Part shown: one piece after another, positions 18,971-28,800 of the stretch
Position numbering within the stretch: position 1 is the first letter of the stretch
Layout of the letters: each line of letters starts with the position of its first letter
Assembly: GCF_048264025.1 (NCBI RefSeq)
Contig: NZ_JBLXDN010000014.1
Span: 1-64,000 of the forward strand
Source of the DNA: Nitrincola sp048264025
GTDB taxonomy: Bacteria; Pseudomonadota; Gammaproteobacteria; Pseudomonadales; Balneatricaceae
Direction: 5' to 3'
Length of the DNA stretch: 64,000 nt
Program-made: the position numbers and the translations under genes
The notes under the pieces: generated by a model
What the model was told of the DNA's origin: nothing
Seen by the model: only the letters and a program-made list of their open reading frames with translations
Database searches by the model: none

Positions 18971-19504
18971 ATGACTTGCTATCCTGAAGTAAAAAAAATT
19001 AAGCAGACGGGTTCAGCGCTGATAATTGCACTAATTGTCATGGTTCTTGTGTCAGTTCTCGGTCTGAGTGCAATTCGTTCTAGTAATTTCAGTACTAAAG
19101 TTGCCACGGGAATACAAGCTGATGCAATGACATTTGAAGCAGCTGAAACAATAATTGCTGCTACCTATAGCTCATTGTCAGTTTTAGATGATAGTGAATT
19201 ATATGATGACGTAGAGCCAGGCATGCAGTCCTGTATGACAACGGATGGCCTTGTTGTAGGTGCCTGTGGTGATAATGATTTGATGGATGAGCGAGGTCTT
19301 ATTAAGGGTGAAAGCCTGGCTTATTTTGATGGCTATCAGGCGATAGAAGGTCATCAGGTTAGTGTAACCGGTAGTGGTGTTTTATTTGTTGACTATAAAA
19401 CCAATATTTTGTCTACGAGTAAAATGGAATCATTTAATATACAAAATAATCACTTGCAGGAGTCTTTGAAGAAAGGCTTGAAAGCAGGTTCAGAACTTGA
19501 ATAG
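18971..19504 (+). CDS. pilX: Minor pilin PilX
   Basis: 177 residues from the ATG at 18971. A longer frame opens at 18893 inside pilW, but GGAG at 18961 supports the later start. The leader ends KQTG, followed by SALIIALIVMVLVSVLGLSAIRSS; position 5 of the mature protein is not Glu, so the usual assembly charge is absent. PilX-like proteins pair with PilY1 at the pilus tip. It lies 12 bases before pilY1. Confidence 0.82.
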   Translation: MTCYPEVKKIKQTGSALIIALIVMVLVSVLGLSAIRSSNFSTKVATGIQADAMTFEAAETIIAATYSSLSVLDDSELYDDVEPGMQSCMTTDGLVVGACGDNDLMDERGLIKGESLAYFDGYQAIEGHQVSVTGSGVLFVDYKTNILSTSKMESFNIQNNHLQESLKKGLKAGSELE

Positions 19505-19516
19505 TGGAGAAGCAAA

Positions 19517-22462
19517 ATGAAACCTACAAATAATTTTTTATTTGCTGCTCTAATGATTGTAAGTGCCATATTATATCCCACATACGGCTATGCTGATGAT
19601 ACGGAGATTTATTTTGCACAAGCAACGGCCGATGATGATGAAAATCAGGTTGCTGCAAATGTTATGGTGCTAATTGATACTTCAGGCAGTATGTGTGATC
19701 CAAGGCCCTCAGGTAGTAGGAACTGTGCAGATAGTCGAACTCCTATGTCTGATTTAAGAATTGCATTTTCAACATTAATCGACGGCTTATCAGATGATAT
19801 AAAGCTGGGGCTTGCAAAATTCAATGGTGGTTATGATAACTCCGGTTATGGTGGCTATGTTTTTTATCCCGTTTCTGAGATGACTGATACTGCAAAGACA
19901 GAAGTTAAATCAATTGTTAATCAGTTAAAAGGAACTTCGAATACACCCATCATGGAAGCTTATTCAGAAGTGGCGCGATACATGTTGGGAATGGCTCCAA
20001 GTAATTATGCAAAAAGAGGAGAGGCTATTACCAACACACCTAGACCTGCTGTGAATATGAATGAAAAAGATGTTTATCAATGTATAAGATGGTGGCAGAA
20101 TGGAAGTTGTCGAGAGTATGGATGGGTAAAAGAATGGGAAAGTGATGCTTTTTATCAATCCCCCATCAATATGAATAATCAATGTGAGACGAATCACGTT
20201 GTTGTAATGACTGATGGTGCTCCAACCCAAGATAATGATTATACAAGTGTAAGAACGTTAGCGGGTGGATCTTGTAACAGTAGCTACGCTTGCCAAGGTG
20301 ATTTAGCTGAGTGGCTTCAAGGTGATTCACCTAATAATATGAAGCCCATTAAAACCTGGCAGATTGCATTTGGGATCAGTGAAGGCACCGATCCAGCAGA
20401 TAGGATGGGTAATGTAGCTGAAGATGGAGGTACAGAAAATGTCTATTTTGCTGATAATGCCGAAGAGTTAGCTCAGGCTTTTCTTGAAATATTTAATTTA
20501 ATTGATGCTGAATCAAAATCCATATCAGCCCCTGGTGTGGCTGTAAACACAATGAATAGATTCCAGTACCTTGACCAACTTTTTTATGCCGTGTTTCAGC
20601 CTGTTGAAAGTAGCTTTTGGGAAGGTAATTTAAAGCGTTATAAGTTGAGTGGAACTACAATCATCGATTCACTAGATAATAATGCTATTGATGATGATTC
20701 GGGGTATTTCAGTGATGATTCAAAAAGCTTCTGGAGTAGTGCGGTAGACGGTCGCGATGTTGAGAAAGGCGGGGCTAGAGAGCAAGTCAGTGGGAGAAAT
20801 CTATACTTCACTGATACGGTTGGTGGGGCATTAAAAAAATTAAGCTGGAGTAGTACTACAGTGCCCTCAGATGATTTGATAGGCGCAAGTACTGAAATTG
20901 AAAGAGAGTTAATCTTTGATGAGTTGGGTGTGATGTGGGGTGATCCACTACATAGTCAGCCTATAATGATCAACTATGGTACCAATGAAAATAATAATTA
21001 CGTTTTTGTCTCTACCAATGCAGGCATGCTGCATGCAATAGATGCCCAGACAGGGGAAGAGGCATTTTCCTTTATGCCTTATGAAATGCTATCAAAAGCT
21101 GATGAATTTACTATCAGGCGTCCAGGTTTAAACCTTGATAATTCTCGTCAGCTGTATGGTCTTGACGGTAGTTGGACTGCTTGGAGAAAGGCTGGAAATA
21201 CATCAAGTTCAGCACCTGAACATGTATACCTCTATGGTGGAATGAGACGTGGTGGCCAGCATTATTATGCACTGGATGTTACTGACCCTGACGCACCTGA
21301 AATGTTGTGGCAAATCAGTAATGCCACTACTGGATTTGAAGATCTTGGGCAGACTTGGTCAACACCAACTCTTACTAAAATTCCGACTGCTGATGGTGCC
21401 ATTCCTGTATTGGTATTTGGTGGTGGGTACAGTCCAACCGATCATGATAACTACGAGGAGCGAACTGAGAGTGATCAGCAGGGAAATGCAGTTTATTTCG
21501 TAAATGCGGTTACGGGTGAGTTAGTATGGTCGATAGGTGGTAGTAGCCATGTTAATCAACAAGTCACTGATATGAAGTGGTCAATACCATCAGGTATTTC
21601 TATAGTTGATACAGACTTTGATGGTTTAGCTGACCATTTATATTTTGGTGATTTAGGTGGCCAGGTTTTTAGAATTAGTATTGGTGGTATTGACCCAGAT
21701 ACAAAAAAACCACAGCACACAGTGACTAAGTTAGCGAATCTTGGTGGTACTGGTGCAAACCATAGACGTTTTTATGAAGCCCCTGCAGTAGCAATTTCAA
21801 ATGGTAATCTTGTAGTTACTATTGTTTCGGGTTATCGCGCACATCCTTTGGATGATAGTACCAATGAAGCTATATTTGTCATTAAAGATCCAGCAGCACT
21901 GTATCCTGTAGCGCATGTTGAAGCTAATACAGGAAATATGATTGATGTCACTAATGATACTTCAGGAGTATCTGTCACTTCTTTGTATAGGGGGTGGTAT
22001 TACTACCTTGAAACAGGTGAAAAAGGTTTATCCTCACCTGTCATTTATCAGAATAAAATACTCTTCACAACCTATGAACCTTCAGTTGACCAAGAGCAGG
22101 ATAATCCTTGCGTTGTCCGCTATGGTGCTGCGTATTTACATACGGTTTCACTAGCAAATGGTTCGGCGCAAAGTATTTCTGGCAACGAAGATGGTGGCGG
22201 GGAAGGAGAGGCACCTCTTTCGAGACGACAGGACCTTAAACAAACTACTCCACCACCAACACCTACACTAATAGTGAACGAAGATGGTGAAGTTGTAGTC
22301 GTCGTAGGTACAGAGATTGTTGATGATACAGAGCTTGGTGATAGTCGTATCAGAAAACGCCGGTGGATGCAGTTGTCACCAGATGCGGCGAATACTATTA
22401 TAGATGATCAGGGTTTTGGCAACGAGGAAGAGAGTGAAGATGAGCAGGGTTCTGATGATTAA
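19517..22462 (+). CDS. pilY1: Pilus tip adhesin/assembly protein PilY1
   Basis: 981 residues. Signal peptide (about 1-26), then a von Willebrand A-like domain whose MIDAS site reads DTSGSM (about residue 55). The C-terminal half is the PilY1 beta-propeller, with a calcium-binding loop DTDFDGLAD (about residues 697-705). PilY1 sits at the pilus tip with the minor pilins, controls extension/retraction and can act in surface sensing. A cluster of acidic residues lies at the extreme C-terminus. Its end overlaps pilE by eight bases. It is slightly shorter than the P. aeruginosa protein. Confidence 0.92.
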   Translation: MKPTNNFLFAALMIVSAILYPTYGYADDTEIYFAQATADDDENQVAANVMVLIDTSGSMCDPRPSGSRNCADSRTPMSDLRIAFSTLIDGLSDDIKLGLAKFNGGYDNSGYGGYVFYPVSEMTDTAKTEVKSIVNQLKGTSNTPIMEAYSEVARYMLGMAPSNYAKRGEAITNTPRPAVNMNEKDVYQCIRWWQNGSCREYGWVKEWESDAFYQSPINMNNQCETNHVVVMTDGAPTQDNDYTSVRTLAGGSCNSSYACQGDLAEWLQGDSPNNMKPIKTWQIAFGISEGTDPADRMGNVAEDGGTENVYFADNAEELAQAFLEIFNLIDAESKSISAPGVAVNTMNRFQYLDQLFYAVFQPVESSFWEGNLKRYKLSGTTIIDSLDNNAIDDDSGYFSDDSKSFWSSAVDGRDVEKGGAREQVSGRNLYFTDTVGGALKKLSWSSTTVPSDDLIGASTEIERELIFDELGVMWGDPLHSQPIMINYGTNENNNYVFVSTNAGMLHAIDAQTGEEAFSFMPYEMLSKADEFTIRRPGLNLDNSRQLYGLDGSWTAWRKAGNTSSSAPEHVYLYGGMRRGGQHYYALDVTDPDAPEMLWQISNATTGFEDLGQTWSTPTLTKIPTADGAIPVLVFGGGYSPTDHDNYEERTESDQQGNAVYFVNAVTGELVWSIGGSSHVNQQVTDMKWSIPSGISIVDTDFDGLADHLYFGDLGGQVFRISIGGIDPDTKKPQHTVTKLANLGGTGANHRRFYEAPAVAISNGNLVVTIVSGYRAHPLDDSTNEAIFVIKDPAALYPVAHVEANTGNMIDVTNDTSGVSVTSLYRGWYYYLETGEKGLSSPVIYQNKILFTTYEPSVDQEQDNPCVVRYGAAYLHTVSLANGSAQSISGNEDGGGEGEAPLSRRQDLKQTTPPPTPTLIVNEDGEVVVVVGTEIVDDTELGDSRIRKRRWMQLSPDAANTIIDDQGFGNEEESEDEQGSDD

Positions 22463-22838
22463 AATAGATCGCTTTACTCCAATCAAAGGGTTTTCATTAA
22501 TAGAATTAATGATTGTCGTGGCGATAGTGGCAATACTTGCTGCTGTTGCCTACCCTGCTTATACACGCCATATTCAAGATACAAGAGAAACAGAGGCGCA
22601 GGCCAAAATACTAGAGTTTTCGGGGGAGTTGGAAATGTATCGCGCAAAGAATTTTTCCTATGCCGGTGCTACTATAAATAATGTGATGCCAAGTTTACAA
22701 AACGATGATTTTTATAACTATGTATTGGCCTTAGGTGCTAATAATCAGTCTTATACTATAACAGCTACCCCTAGAGGCATGATGGTAGGTAGAGCTAATT
22801 TGGTGCTGGATAGTACTGGAAATGCCTCATGGGAGTGA
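22455..22838 (+). CDS. pilE: Pilin PilE (minor pilin, major-pilin-like fold)
   Basis: 127 residues from ATG 22455, which has AGGG six bases upstream; starts at 22440 or 22404 are possible. The leader ends IKG and is followed by FSLIELMIVVAIVAILAAVAYPAYTRHIQDTRETEAQ, with Glu5 and the long N-terminal helix. The short globular part matches the PilE proteins that close minor pilin operons rather than a major pilin, which is usually encoded elsewhere. Confidence 0.85.
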   Translation: MIKIDRFTPIKGFSLIELMIVVAIVAILAAVAYPAYTRHIQDTRETEAQAKILEFSGELEMYRAKNFSYAGATINNVMPSLQNDDFYNYVLALGANNQSYTITATPRGMMVGRANLVLDSTGNASWE

Positions 22839-22860
22839 TCTTTAGCTCTACTTGTATAGA

Positions 22861-22888
22861 AAAGTATTATTTACTTTAGTATTTTTTT
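22861..22888 (+). terminator. Weak A/T-rich terminator after pilE
   Basis: Six-base stem AAAGTA / TACTTT (22861-22866 / 22872-22877), then AGTA and seven T residues. It overlaps the 3' end of the convergent regulator gene. The stem is weak. Confidence 0.3.
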
Positions 22889-23578
22889 CACAGTTGCTAA
22901 CTGCCTTCTGCTAACCTCTAGAAGGCAGTTAGATTCTTTTAAGCGAATATAATTTTTTAAGTGTTTGTTGCAGCCAGATTCAACTCTAGCTGCATTGACT
23001 AGAATGCCTCTACGCACTTTTAATACTAGTCCGTCATACTTTTCTTCCAACTGCTTCAGACTCTGCTCAACAATCGCTTCCCCGCCATCAAACACCATCT
23101 TCACTATTTTATCCTCAGCCATAAAATACTGTACTTTTTCAAAGCGAATACGGCGCAGGCTATTGCCTATTTGGTAGCTGATCCAGGGGTTCAGTTCTTC
23201 ATTTCTTTCCAGATGAGCTCGCGTATGCATACCCAGACGGGAGAGGGCAGTGGTTAGTCTTTCTGGATCAACAGGCTTGAGCAGGTAATCAGCCGGGCTG
23301 ACGCGATAGGCATCCAGTGCATGTTCCGGATGAGCGGTTACAAAAATAATAGCAGGTGGAATTTGTCTGGCATTGAGCTGTTCAGCAACGGACAAACCAT
23401 CACTGCCGGGCATTTCGATATCCAGCAATACCAGATCAGGCTTGAGTGCTTCAACTTGTGCTATAGCCTCTTCACCATTGCTGGCTTCACCCACACAGAC
23501 ATAATCAGGGTGTGCTAACAGCAAACGCTTTAGCCTTGAGCGGGCGAGGGGTTCATCATCAACGATCAGTGTGCGCAT
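22871..23578 (-). CDS. algR: LytTR-family response regulator, AlgR-like
   Basis: 235 residues. The N-terminal receiver domain has the acidic pocket DDEP, the phospho-acceptor Asp in VLLDIEMPGSDG (about residue 53), and the switch Thr and Lys in VTAHPEH and YLLKPVD. The C-terminal LytTR DNA-binding domain (about 130-235) contains RRGILVNAARV. It overlaps the kinase gene by 20 bases, so it is translationally coupled. AlgR controls the minor pilin operon in P. aeruginosa; here it is encoded back to back with those genes, which makes them the likely targets. Confidence 0.85.
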   Translation of the reverse strand: MRTLIVDDEPLARSRLKRLLLAHPDYVCVGEASNGEEAIAQVEALKPDLVLLDIEMPGSDGLSVAEQLNARQIPPAIIFVTAHPEHALDAYRVSPADYLLKPVDPERLTTALSRLGMHTRAHLERNEELNPWISYQIGNSLRRIRFEKVQYFMAEDKIVKMVFDGGEAIVEQSLKQLEEKYDGLVLKVRRGILVNAARVESGCNKHLKNYIRLKESNCLLEVSRRQLATVKKILK

Positions 23579-24587
23579 AAGGAATAACCAGTTTAACGCG
23601 ATAGTGGTTATCGATTGTACCTGTTATCAGCTTAGCTTGTTCACCTGATAAGAGTTCAAGGCGTTTACGAATATTGTCAATCGCCATGCCGTTGCCTTTA
23701 AGGCGAGCCGGCTTTTCTCCGGCTGGATTGGTTATCAGCAGTGTGATGTTTTGCTCGCTTTGCAACAGGCAGACAGAAATACTGCCTCCCGTGGTGATGC
23801 GTTCAATTCCATGGCCTACAGCATTCTCCAACAAGGGCTGTAGGGTGAGTGCTGGCAGGGGCGTGTCAGGTAGCGGGTCCGGCAGATCCCAGGTGATACT
23901 GAGTCGATCTCCCAGGCGCCAGCGTTCCAGGTCGATATAAGCCTTTGCCAGGGCGATTTCAGCCTTTAGTGTCGAGGCTTCGCCAGCATTCAAGGCGGCA
24001 CGAAACAGGCTGGACAGGTTGAGTAACGCCGCTTCGGCGGCTTCCGGGTCTTCTCGGGTCAGCTCTGCAGCGGTGTTCAGACTATTGAATAGAAAGTGTG
24101 GTCGTATGCGTGCTTGCAGCGCGTCCAGCTCAGCGCGTGACTGGGCGGCAATACGTTGATTGCGTTCCAGATGCATCAGGTAAAATTGCAGGCCGATAAT
24201 ACCGACGATCAGTGCAATGGTTAGATTGTGCAGTATAAACCAACTGAGGTTCACCTGGGGTTCCCAGCCTTTTTCCGTAAGCAGGACAAAAGCTGCCAGG
24301 CTGACGAGTGTGGTACAGGTGAGGAGTATCGCAAAAGCACAGGCGGCGAGACGTTTTGCGGATATGTTGGGGCGGTACTTTTGTAACTGACAGAGCAATA
24401 GCAGGGTAAGTAAGGCCACCCATTGTACGAACAGGGTACTTAATCCCAATCGAAACCAGCGATCTTCCACGGCGCCGGGTGCCAGTGCCAGGAGTATCGC
24501 CACAGCTTGCGCCAGCACGGTTGCACGTAAAACCAGCTTGCTGCTGCAAAGCGAGGTGCCAGGGGGGGCAGTGTGCAGGTTCAGCAT
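23559..24587 (-). CDS. algZ: LytS/AlgZ-type sensor histidine kinase
   Basis: 342 residues. About four membrane helices (residues 22-150) lack a large periplasmic sensor. The His_kinase domain follows with the phospho-acceptor in RIRPHFLFNSLNTAAEL (about residue 184) and an ATP-binding part with LQPLLENAVGHGI (N box) and GNGMAIDNIRKRL. Kinases of this group lack a separate HisKA dimerisation domain. The partner is the LytTR regulator directly downstream. FimS/AlgZ of Pseudomonas is the closest recognised type. AAGG lies eight bases before the ATG. Confidence 0.85.
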   Translation of the reverse strand: MLNLHTAPPGTSLCSSKLVLRATVLAQAVAILLALAPGAVEDRWFRLGLSTLFVQWVALLTLLLLCQLQKYRPNISAKRLAACAFAILLTCTTLVSLAAFVLLTEKGWEPQVNLSWFILHNLTIALIVGIIGLQFYLMHLERNQRIAAQSRAELDALQARIRPHFLFNSLNTAAELTREDPEAAEAALLNLSSLFRAALNAGEASTLKAEIALAKAYIDLERWRLGDRLSITWDLPDPLPDTPLPALTLQPLLENAVGHGIERITTGGSISVCLLQSEQNITLLITNPAGEKPARLKGNGMAIDNIRKRLELLSGEQAKLITGTIDNHYRVKLVIPYAHTDR

Positions 24588-24619
24588 GGTTTTAGCCTTT
24601 ATAGCTTAATAACTACATC

Positions 24620-24671
24620 AAGTTCGGGTGGTAGCTCAGTGGTAACGTCCTTGTTGTAATTCATACAGGTT
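24620..24671 (+). other. tRNA-like fragment
   Basis: The stretch TAGCTCAGTGGTAA (24632-24645) matches the D-arm consensus of bacterial tRNAs, and TTGTTGTAATTC (24651-24662) loosely recalls a Thr anticodon loop. The D-stem does not close and there is no T-arm, so it is not a functional tRNA. It may be a relic or chance similarity. Confidence 0.25.
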
Positions 24672-24960
24672 GGCCGGTTAGTTGTGCTTGTTGGTGTATT
24701 GAGTTGATTGCGGTTTCTGGGTCAATAACTAATACATCAATAGGTTGATCACCCAGGTGAACCTGAAGCCTGGCGGTTAACCGAAGTGTTTTTTCGAGCT
24801 TGTTTGGAATGATTTCGTGGCTTTCAATCAGCAAGTCAATATCACCACCTCTAAGCGAATCGTGTAGTCGTGAACCAAAAAGTTGGATGGAAATATCCTT
24901 ACCGAATATTTCATCAGCACATTGACGAATGATGTGGCGCTGGCGTGTTGTGAGTCGCAA
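24661..24960 (-). CDS. MNT-type minimal nucleotidyltransferase
   Basis: 99 residues from a TTG at 24960, preferred because AAGGGGA lies six bases upstream. An in-frame ATG at 25116 would add a low-complexity extension. The fold signature is FGSRLHDSLRGGDIDLLIES, with the GS and the two metal-binding Asp residues of the polymerase-beta superfamily. A third acidic position lies in IDVLVID. Such proteins are often antitoxins paired with HEPN toxins, but no HEPN partner is next to it, so it is an orphan here. Its target is unknown. Confidence 0.65.
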   Translation of the reverse strand: MRLTTRQRHIIRQCADEIFGKDISIQLFGSRLHDSLRGGDIDLLIESHEIIPNKLEKTLRLTARLQVHLGDQPIDVLVIDPETAINSIHQQAQLTGQPV

Positions 24961-25045
24961 AACGCATCCCCTTTCCTTTAATAACTCAAGTAGCTTTAGT
25001 ATAGAGCTAAGGCCATATCTATACAAAGGGCGCTTCGGAGGCTTC

Positions 25046-25074
25046 AAGGGGTCAGCTTTCTTGATATTTGCAAG
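25046..25074. repeat. REP/RAYT-like repeat motif (tentative)
   Basis: AAGGGGTCAGCTTTCTTG followed by a TTTGCAAG end resembles short repeats often seen near IS200-like REP-associated transposases. Only one copy is visible in this window and there is no transposase gene. Confidence 0.2.
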
Positions 25075-25100
25075 GCTAGTGAGGTAATGCAGGACTGATG

Positions 25101-25128
25101 AAAAGAAAAGGGGCATTTACCTGCCCCC
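25101..25128 (-). terminator. Terminator of the putA operon
   Basis: Perfect 6-base stem (25110-25115 / 25122-25127) with a 6-base loop. On the minus strand it is followed by TTTTCTTTT. It lies about 15 bases after the stop of the separate PutA C-terminal gene. Confidence 0.75.
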
Positions 25129-25141
25129 TTATTACTTGTAC

Positions 25142-25840
25142 TTAAAGCTCGGTACTCCCCAGCTCCAGCAGTGTTGCATTACCACCCACAGCGGTAGTGT
25201 TGATGGTGCGCGTACGCTCCGTTACAAAGCGCAACAGGTGATCGGGCTGTAACAGGTGCGTGCAGGCTTGTGGATCGGTTTCACTCACCAGCTGTACCAG
25301 TAGACCCTTGCGCTGTGCCAGGTGTCGGTTGATGTCGCGCGCTTGCGCGGCTGTACACACTGGCGCTATCACGGCGATCCCTTCAAGTGCCAGTAAAGGT
25401 TCCAGTTCAGCTTCCGACAGGTAATGAATAACCCCCTTGGGTAAACCAAACGTGTGCACTTTTTCCACCAGGCTACGAGCCCAATCCGGCTGTTGCGGCC
25501 AATGCAATAGCACGCAGTTACCACAGGCCAGTGCGGTGATTAGTTGCCCGACCAGGGCAACTTCTGTTGCTGTAGCATCGCCAGTGACCAGTACAACACC
25601 CCGTCCATTCAGGTAGAGTTCGTTAGATTCTCCTGTTGGCCCTGGCATCACCTGAATAGGTTCCAGCGTGATAGTACGGTCCAGCAGTTGCTTCAGCAGT
25701 GTCTGAATTTTGGCATCACGCAGTGCTGGCAGTTCGCTGGCGAGTTTTTTCAGGCGCTCACTGCGCTGGGTGAACCCCAGGTGGTTCCAGGCTTCCCAGG
25801 CGGCTTGAGCCTGACTTATGCGAGAAACTGTTGTGCTCAT
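25142..25840 (-). CDS. Separately encoded C-terminal domain of PutA
   Basis: 232 residues matching the C-terminal extension of long PutA proteins (E. coli type), not a complete enzyme. Landmarks are MPGPTGESNELYL (compare LPGPTGERN in E. coli PutA), an ALDH-like Rossmann core, and the terminal motif INTTAVGGNATLLELG, which closely matches the E. coli C-terminus. In one-piece PutA this domain caps the aldehyde dehydrogenase active site and helps seal the substrate tunnel. Its ATG overlaps the putA stop by one base (TGATG) in another frame. It probably associates with PutA in trans. A frameshifted single gene is the alternative. Confidence 0.8.
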   Translation of the reverse strand: MSTTVSRISQAQAAWEAWNHLGFTQRSERLKKLASELPALRDAKIQTLLKQLLDRTITLEPIQVMPGPTGESNELYLNGRGVVLVTGDATATEVALVGQLITALACGNCVLLHWPQQPDWARSLVEKVHTFGLPKGVIHYLSEAELEPLLALEGIAVIAPVCTAAQARDINRHLAQRKGLLVQLVSETDPQACTHLLQPDHLLRFVTERTRTINTTAVGGNATLLELGSTEL

Positions 25841-28800
25841 CAGTGAGTCTCCTGAACAGGTGTAAGTTGGGTGTAACGCATCAGGTAGTGTGGACCGCCT
25901 GCTTTAGGGCCGGTACCGGAAAGGCCCTGGCCACCGAATGGCTGCACACCTACGGCAGCACCTATCTGGTTACGGTTGATGTAGCAGTTACCCACGCGGA
26001 TGCGTGATTCAATATGGGATGCAGTACGCTCGTTACGGCTGTGAATGCCCAATGTCAGGCCATAGCCGGTGGCATTGATCTCATTAATGAGTTTGTCCAG
26101 CTGGCTGGCTTTGTAGCGCAGCAGATGGATGATCGGGCCAAATTGCTCACGTCCCAGCTCTGAAATAGACTGAATTTCAAATGCCGAGGGTGGGACAAAG
26201 GTGCCGTGCTCACAGACGGCGGGCAGTGGCGTTTGTGCAATGAAATTGGTGGACGCTTTCATCTTGTCGATATGCGCAAGGAGCCCGGCTTGGGCATCCT
26301 TATCGATCACTGGGCCAACATCGGTGCTGTGTAAACGTGGATCACCTACAACCTGTTCTGCCATGGCTCCCTTGAGCAATTCGATAATGCGATCGGCAAT
26401 ATCTTCCTGGACACACAAAATACGCAGAGCTGAACAGCGTTGACCAGCGGATGCGAAACCTGATAGCACGGCATCGTTAACAACCTGCTCAGGCAGTGCA
26501 GTGGAATCCACAATCATGGCGTTCTGGCCACCGGTTTCGGCAATAAACGGAACCGGATCGGTATCGCGTTTGGCCAGTGCCCGGTTAATTAGCTGTGCCG
26601 TTTCCGTGGAGCCGGTAAAGGCCACACCGCTAATGCGTGGATCAGAGGTGAGCGGTGCACCGACACCAGCACCATCACCAGGTAACAGGCAGAAAGCATT
26701 GCCCGGTATGCCTGCTTCGAAAATCAGCTCGGCGGCGCGGCTGGCAATCAGACTGGTTTGTTCAGCCGGTTTGGCAATGACGCTATTACCAGCGGCAAGA
26801 GCCGCGGTGATCTGTCCAAGGAAAATCGCCAGCGGGAAGTTCCAGGGGCTGATGCACACAAACACACCGCGACCCTGACGCTGCCACAGGGCCTGGCCTC
26901 CTTCAAGTTGGCTAAGGCTGATGGGACGGCTGCAATGCTGTTCGGCTTGATTGGCGTAATAGCGGCAGAAATCGACCGCTTCACGTACTTCATCTATTGC
27001 ATCCTGAATGGTTTTTCCAGCTTCCATATGGCAGATGGCACAGAGTTCAGCCAGATTATCTTCTAGCAGGTCTGCCAGTTTACGCAGTGCTTCCGCACGT
27101 ACCTTAACCGGTGTGTTGCTCCAGCCAGCATAGCCTTCTTGCGCGGCGTTGATGGCTTTATCCACCAGTTCAGCGTTGGCAAACTTGGCTTCACCGACGG
27201 TGATGCGGTTGTCATGTGGTGCTGTTACCGCGTGGCCGGGTAGATCAGCAATTGCTTCGCCATTGATAAAAGGCTGTGCCAGCCATTGCTGAGTGGTAAA
27301 GCGTTTGACATCCGCGCTGAACGGCAGCCACTGTGATTCAATTTCAATGTTTGGGCTGTAGGAGTTGGCGCGGTCTTCAAAAATACCCACCGGCAGTGGA
27401 ATCTGCGGATTGCTGAGGGTTTTACGCTTAGTGAGAGTGGTGTAAGGATGCTGAACCAGATCGCTGATTGGGCAGCGGGCATCAACCAGACGGTGTACAA
27501 ACGAGCTGTTAGCACCATTTTCCAGCAGGCGGCGTACCAGGTAGGGCAGCAGGTCTTTATGGCTGCCGACAGGTGCATAAATACGTACGCTGACACCGGC
27601 CTGTTTGACCACGCGGTCATACAGCGCATCACCCATGCCGTGCAGGCGCTGGAATTCAAATTGATCATGCTTTGCCAGTGTCATGATATTGGCAACGGTG
27701 TGCGCGTTATGACTGGCAAACTGAGGCCAGATCAGGCCCTTGATCTGTTCGCTCAGCAGGAAGCGGGCACAAGCCAGGTAGGATACGTCGGTGCTTTCTT
27801 TACGGGTCCATACTGGGTAGCCATCCAGGCCTTTCTGCTGGCAAAGTTTGATCTCGGTGTCCCAGTAAGCGCCTTTGACCAAGCGTACCGGAATCAGGTC
27901 ACCCTGTTCATTGGCCAGAGCGGCCAGCCAGGCCAATACGGCGAGGGCGCGTTTGGAATAGGCCTGTACCACCAGACCAAAACCACCCCAGCCCTGACAG
28001 GCCGGATCACGGTATAGTTTGGCAAACAGGTGCAGTGATAATTCTAACCGGTCCATCTCTTCCGCATCGATGGTAATGGCAACATTCAGCGAGCGCGCTT
28101 TCTTGATCAACTGCAGCACGCTGTCAAACAGCTCGGTCATCACCCGTGATTCCTGCCCGACTTCATAGCGTGGGTGCAGTGCTGACAGTTTGATGGAGAT
28201 GCTTGGACGTGGACCCTGTACTTTTTTGTCTACGAAATTACCTGTGTACTCGATGGCACTCATGTAGTCATCGAAGTATTTTTTGGCATCTTTGCTGGTC
28301 AGCGCCGCTTCGCCGAGCATGTCGAAGGAATAGGTATAGCCTTTCTGGCGGTATTCACTGCCGCGTTTCATCGCTTCATTGATGGTGCGACCCAGCACAA
28401 ACTGGTGTCCCATCACTTTCATCGCTTGTTGCATCGCCTTGCGAATAACCGGTTCACTCATGCGATTGACCAGGCGGTTAATGATGCCGCTGGCAGAGCC
28501 ATCTTCCTTCTCATCCATAGTGACAACTTTACCGGTGAGTAATAAGCCCCAAGTGGAGGCGTTCACCAGTAGTGAGTCGGAGTTGCGCAGGTGTTTTTTC
28601 CAGTCGGCAACACTCAGTTTGTCACGGATCAGTGCGTCAGCTGTGTCAGCATCGGGTACACGCATCAGCGCTTCGGCCAGACACATCAGTAGAATGCCTT
28701 CTTTGGTATCCAGACTGTATTCCAGTAACAACGCATCAATCATGTGGATTGAGTCGCCATCAGCGCGAACCTGTTCAATCAGGCGGGTGGCTTTGTCTTC

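Noticed and set aside
24620..24671. A functional tRNA-Thr gene
   Set aside because: Only a D-arm-like stretch is convincing. The D-stem does not pair, there is no T-arm or CCA-like end, and the next gene begins inside it.
25840..25842. A simple sequencing frameshift splitting PutA
   Set aside because: The junction has a clean TGATG stop/start overlap of the type used across this window, and both frames stay intact to their ends. It remains possible and is listed as a refutation test, but it is not the preferred reading.
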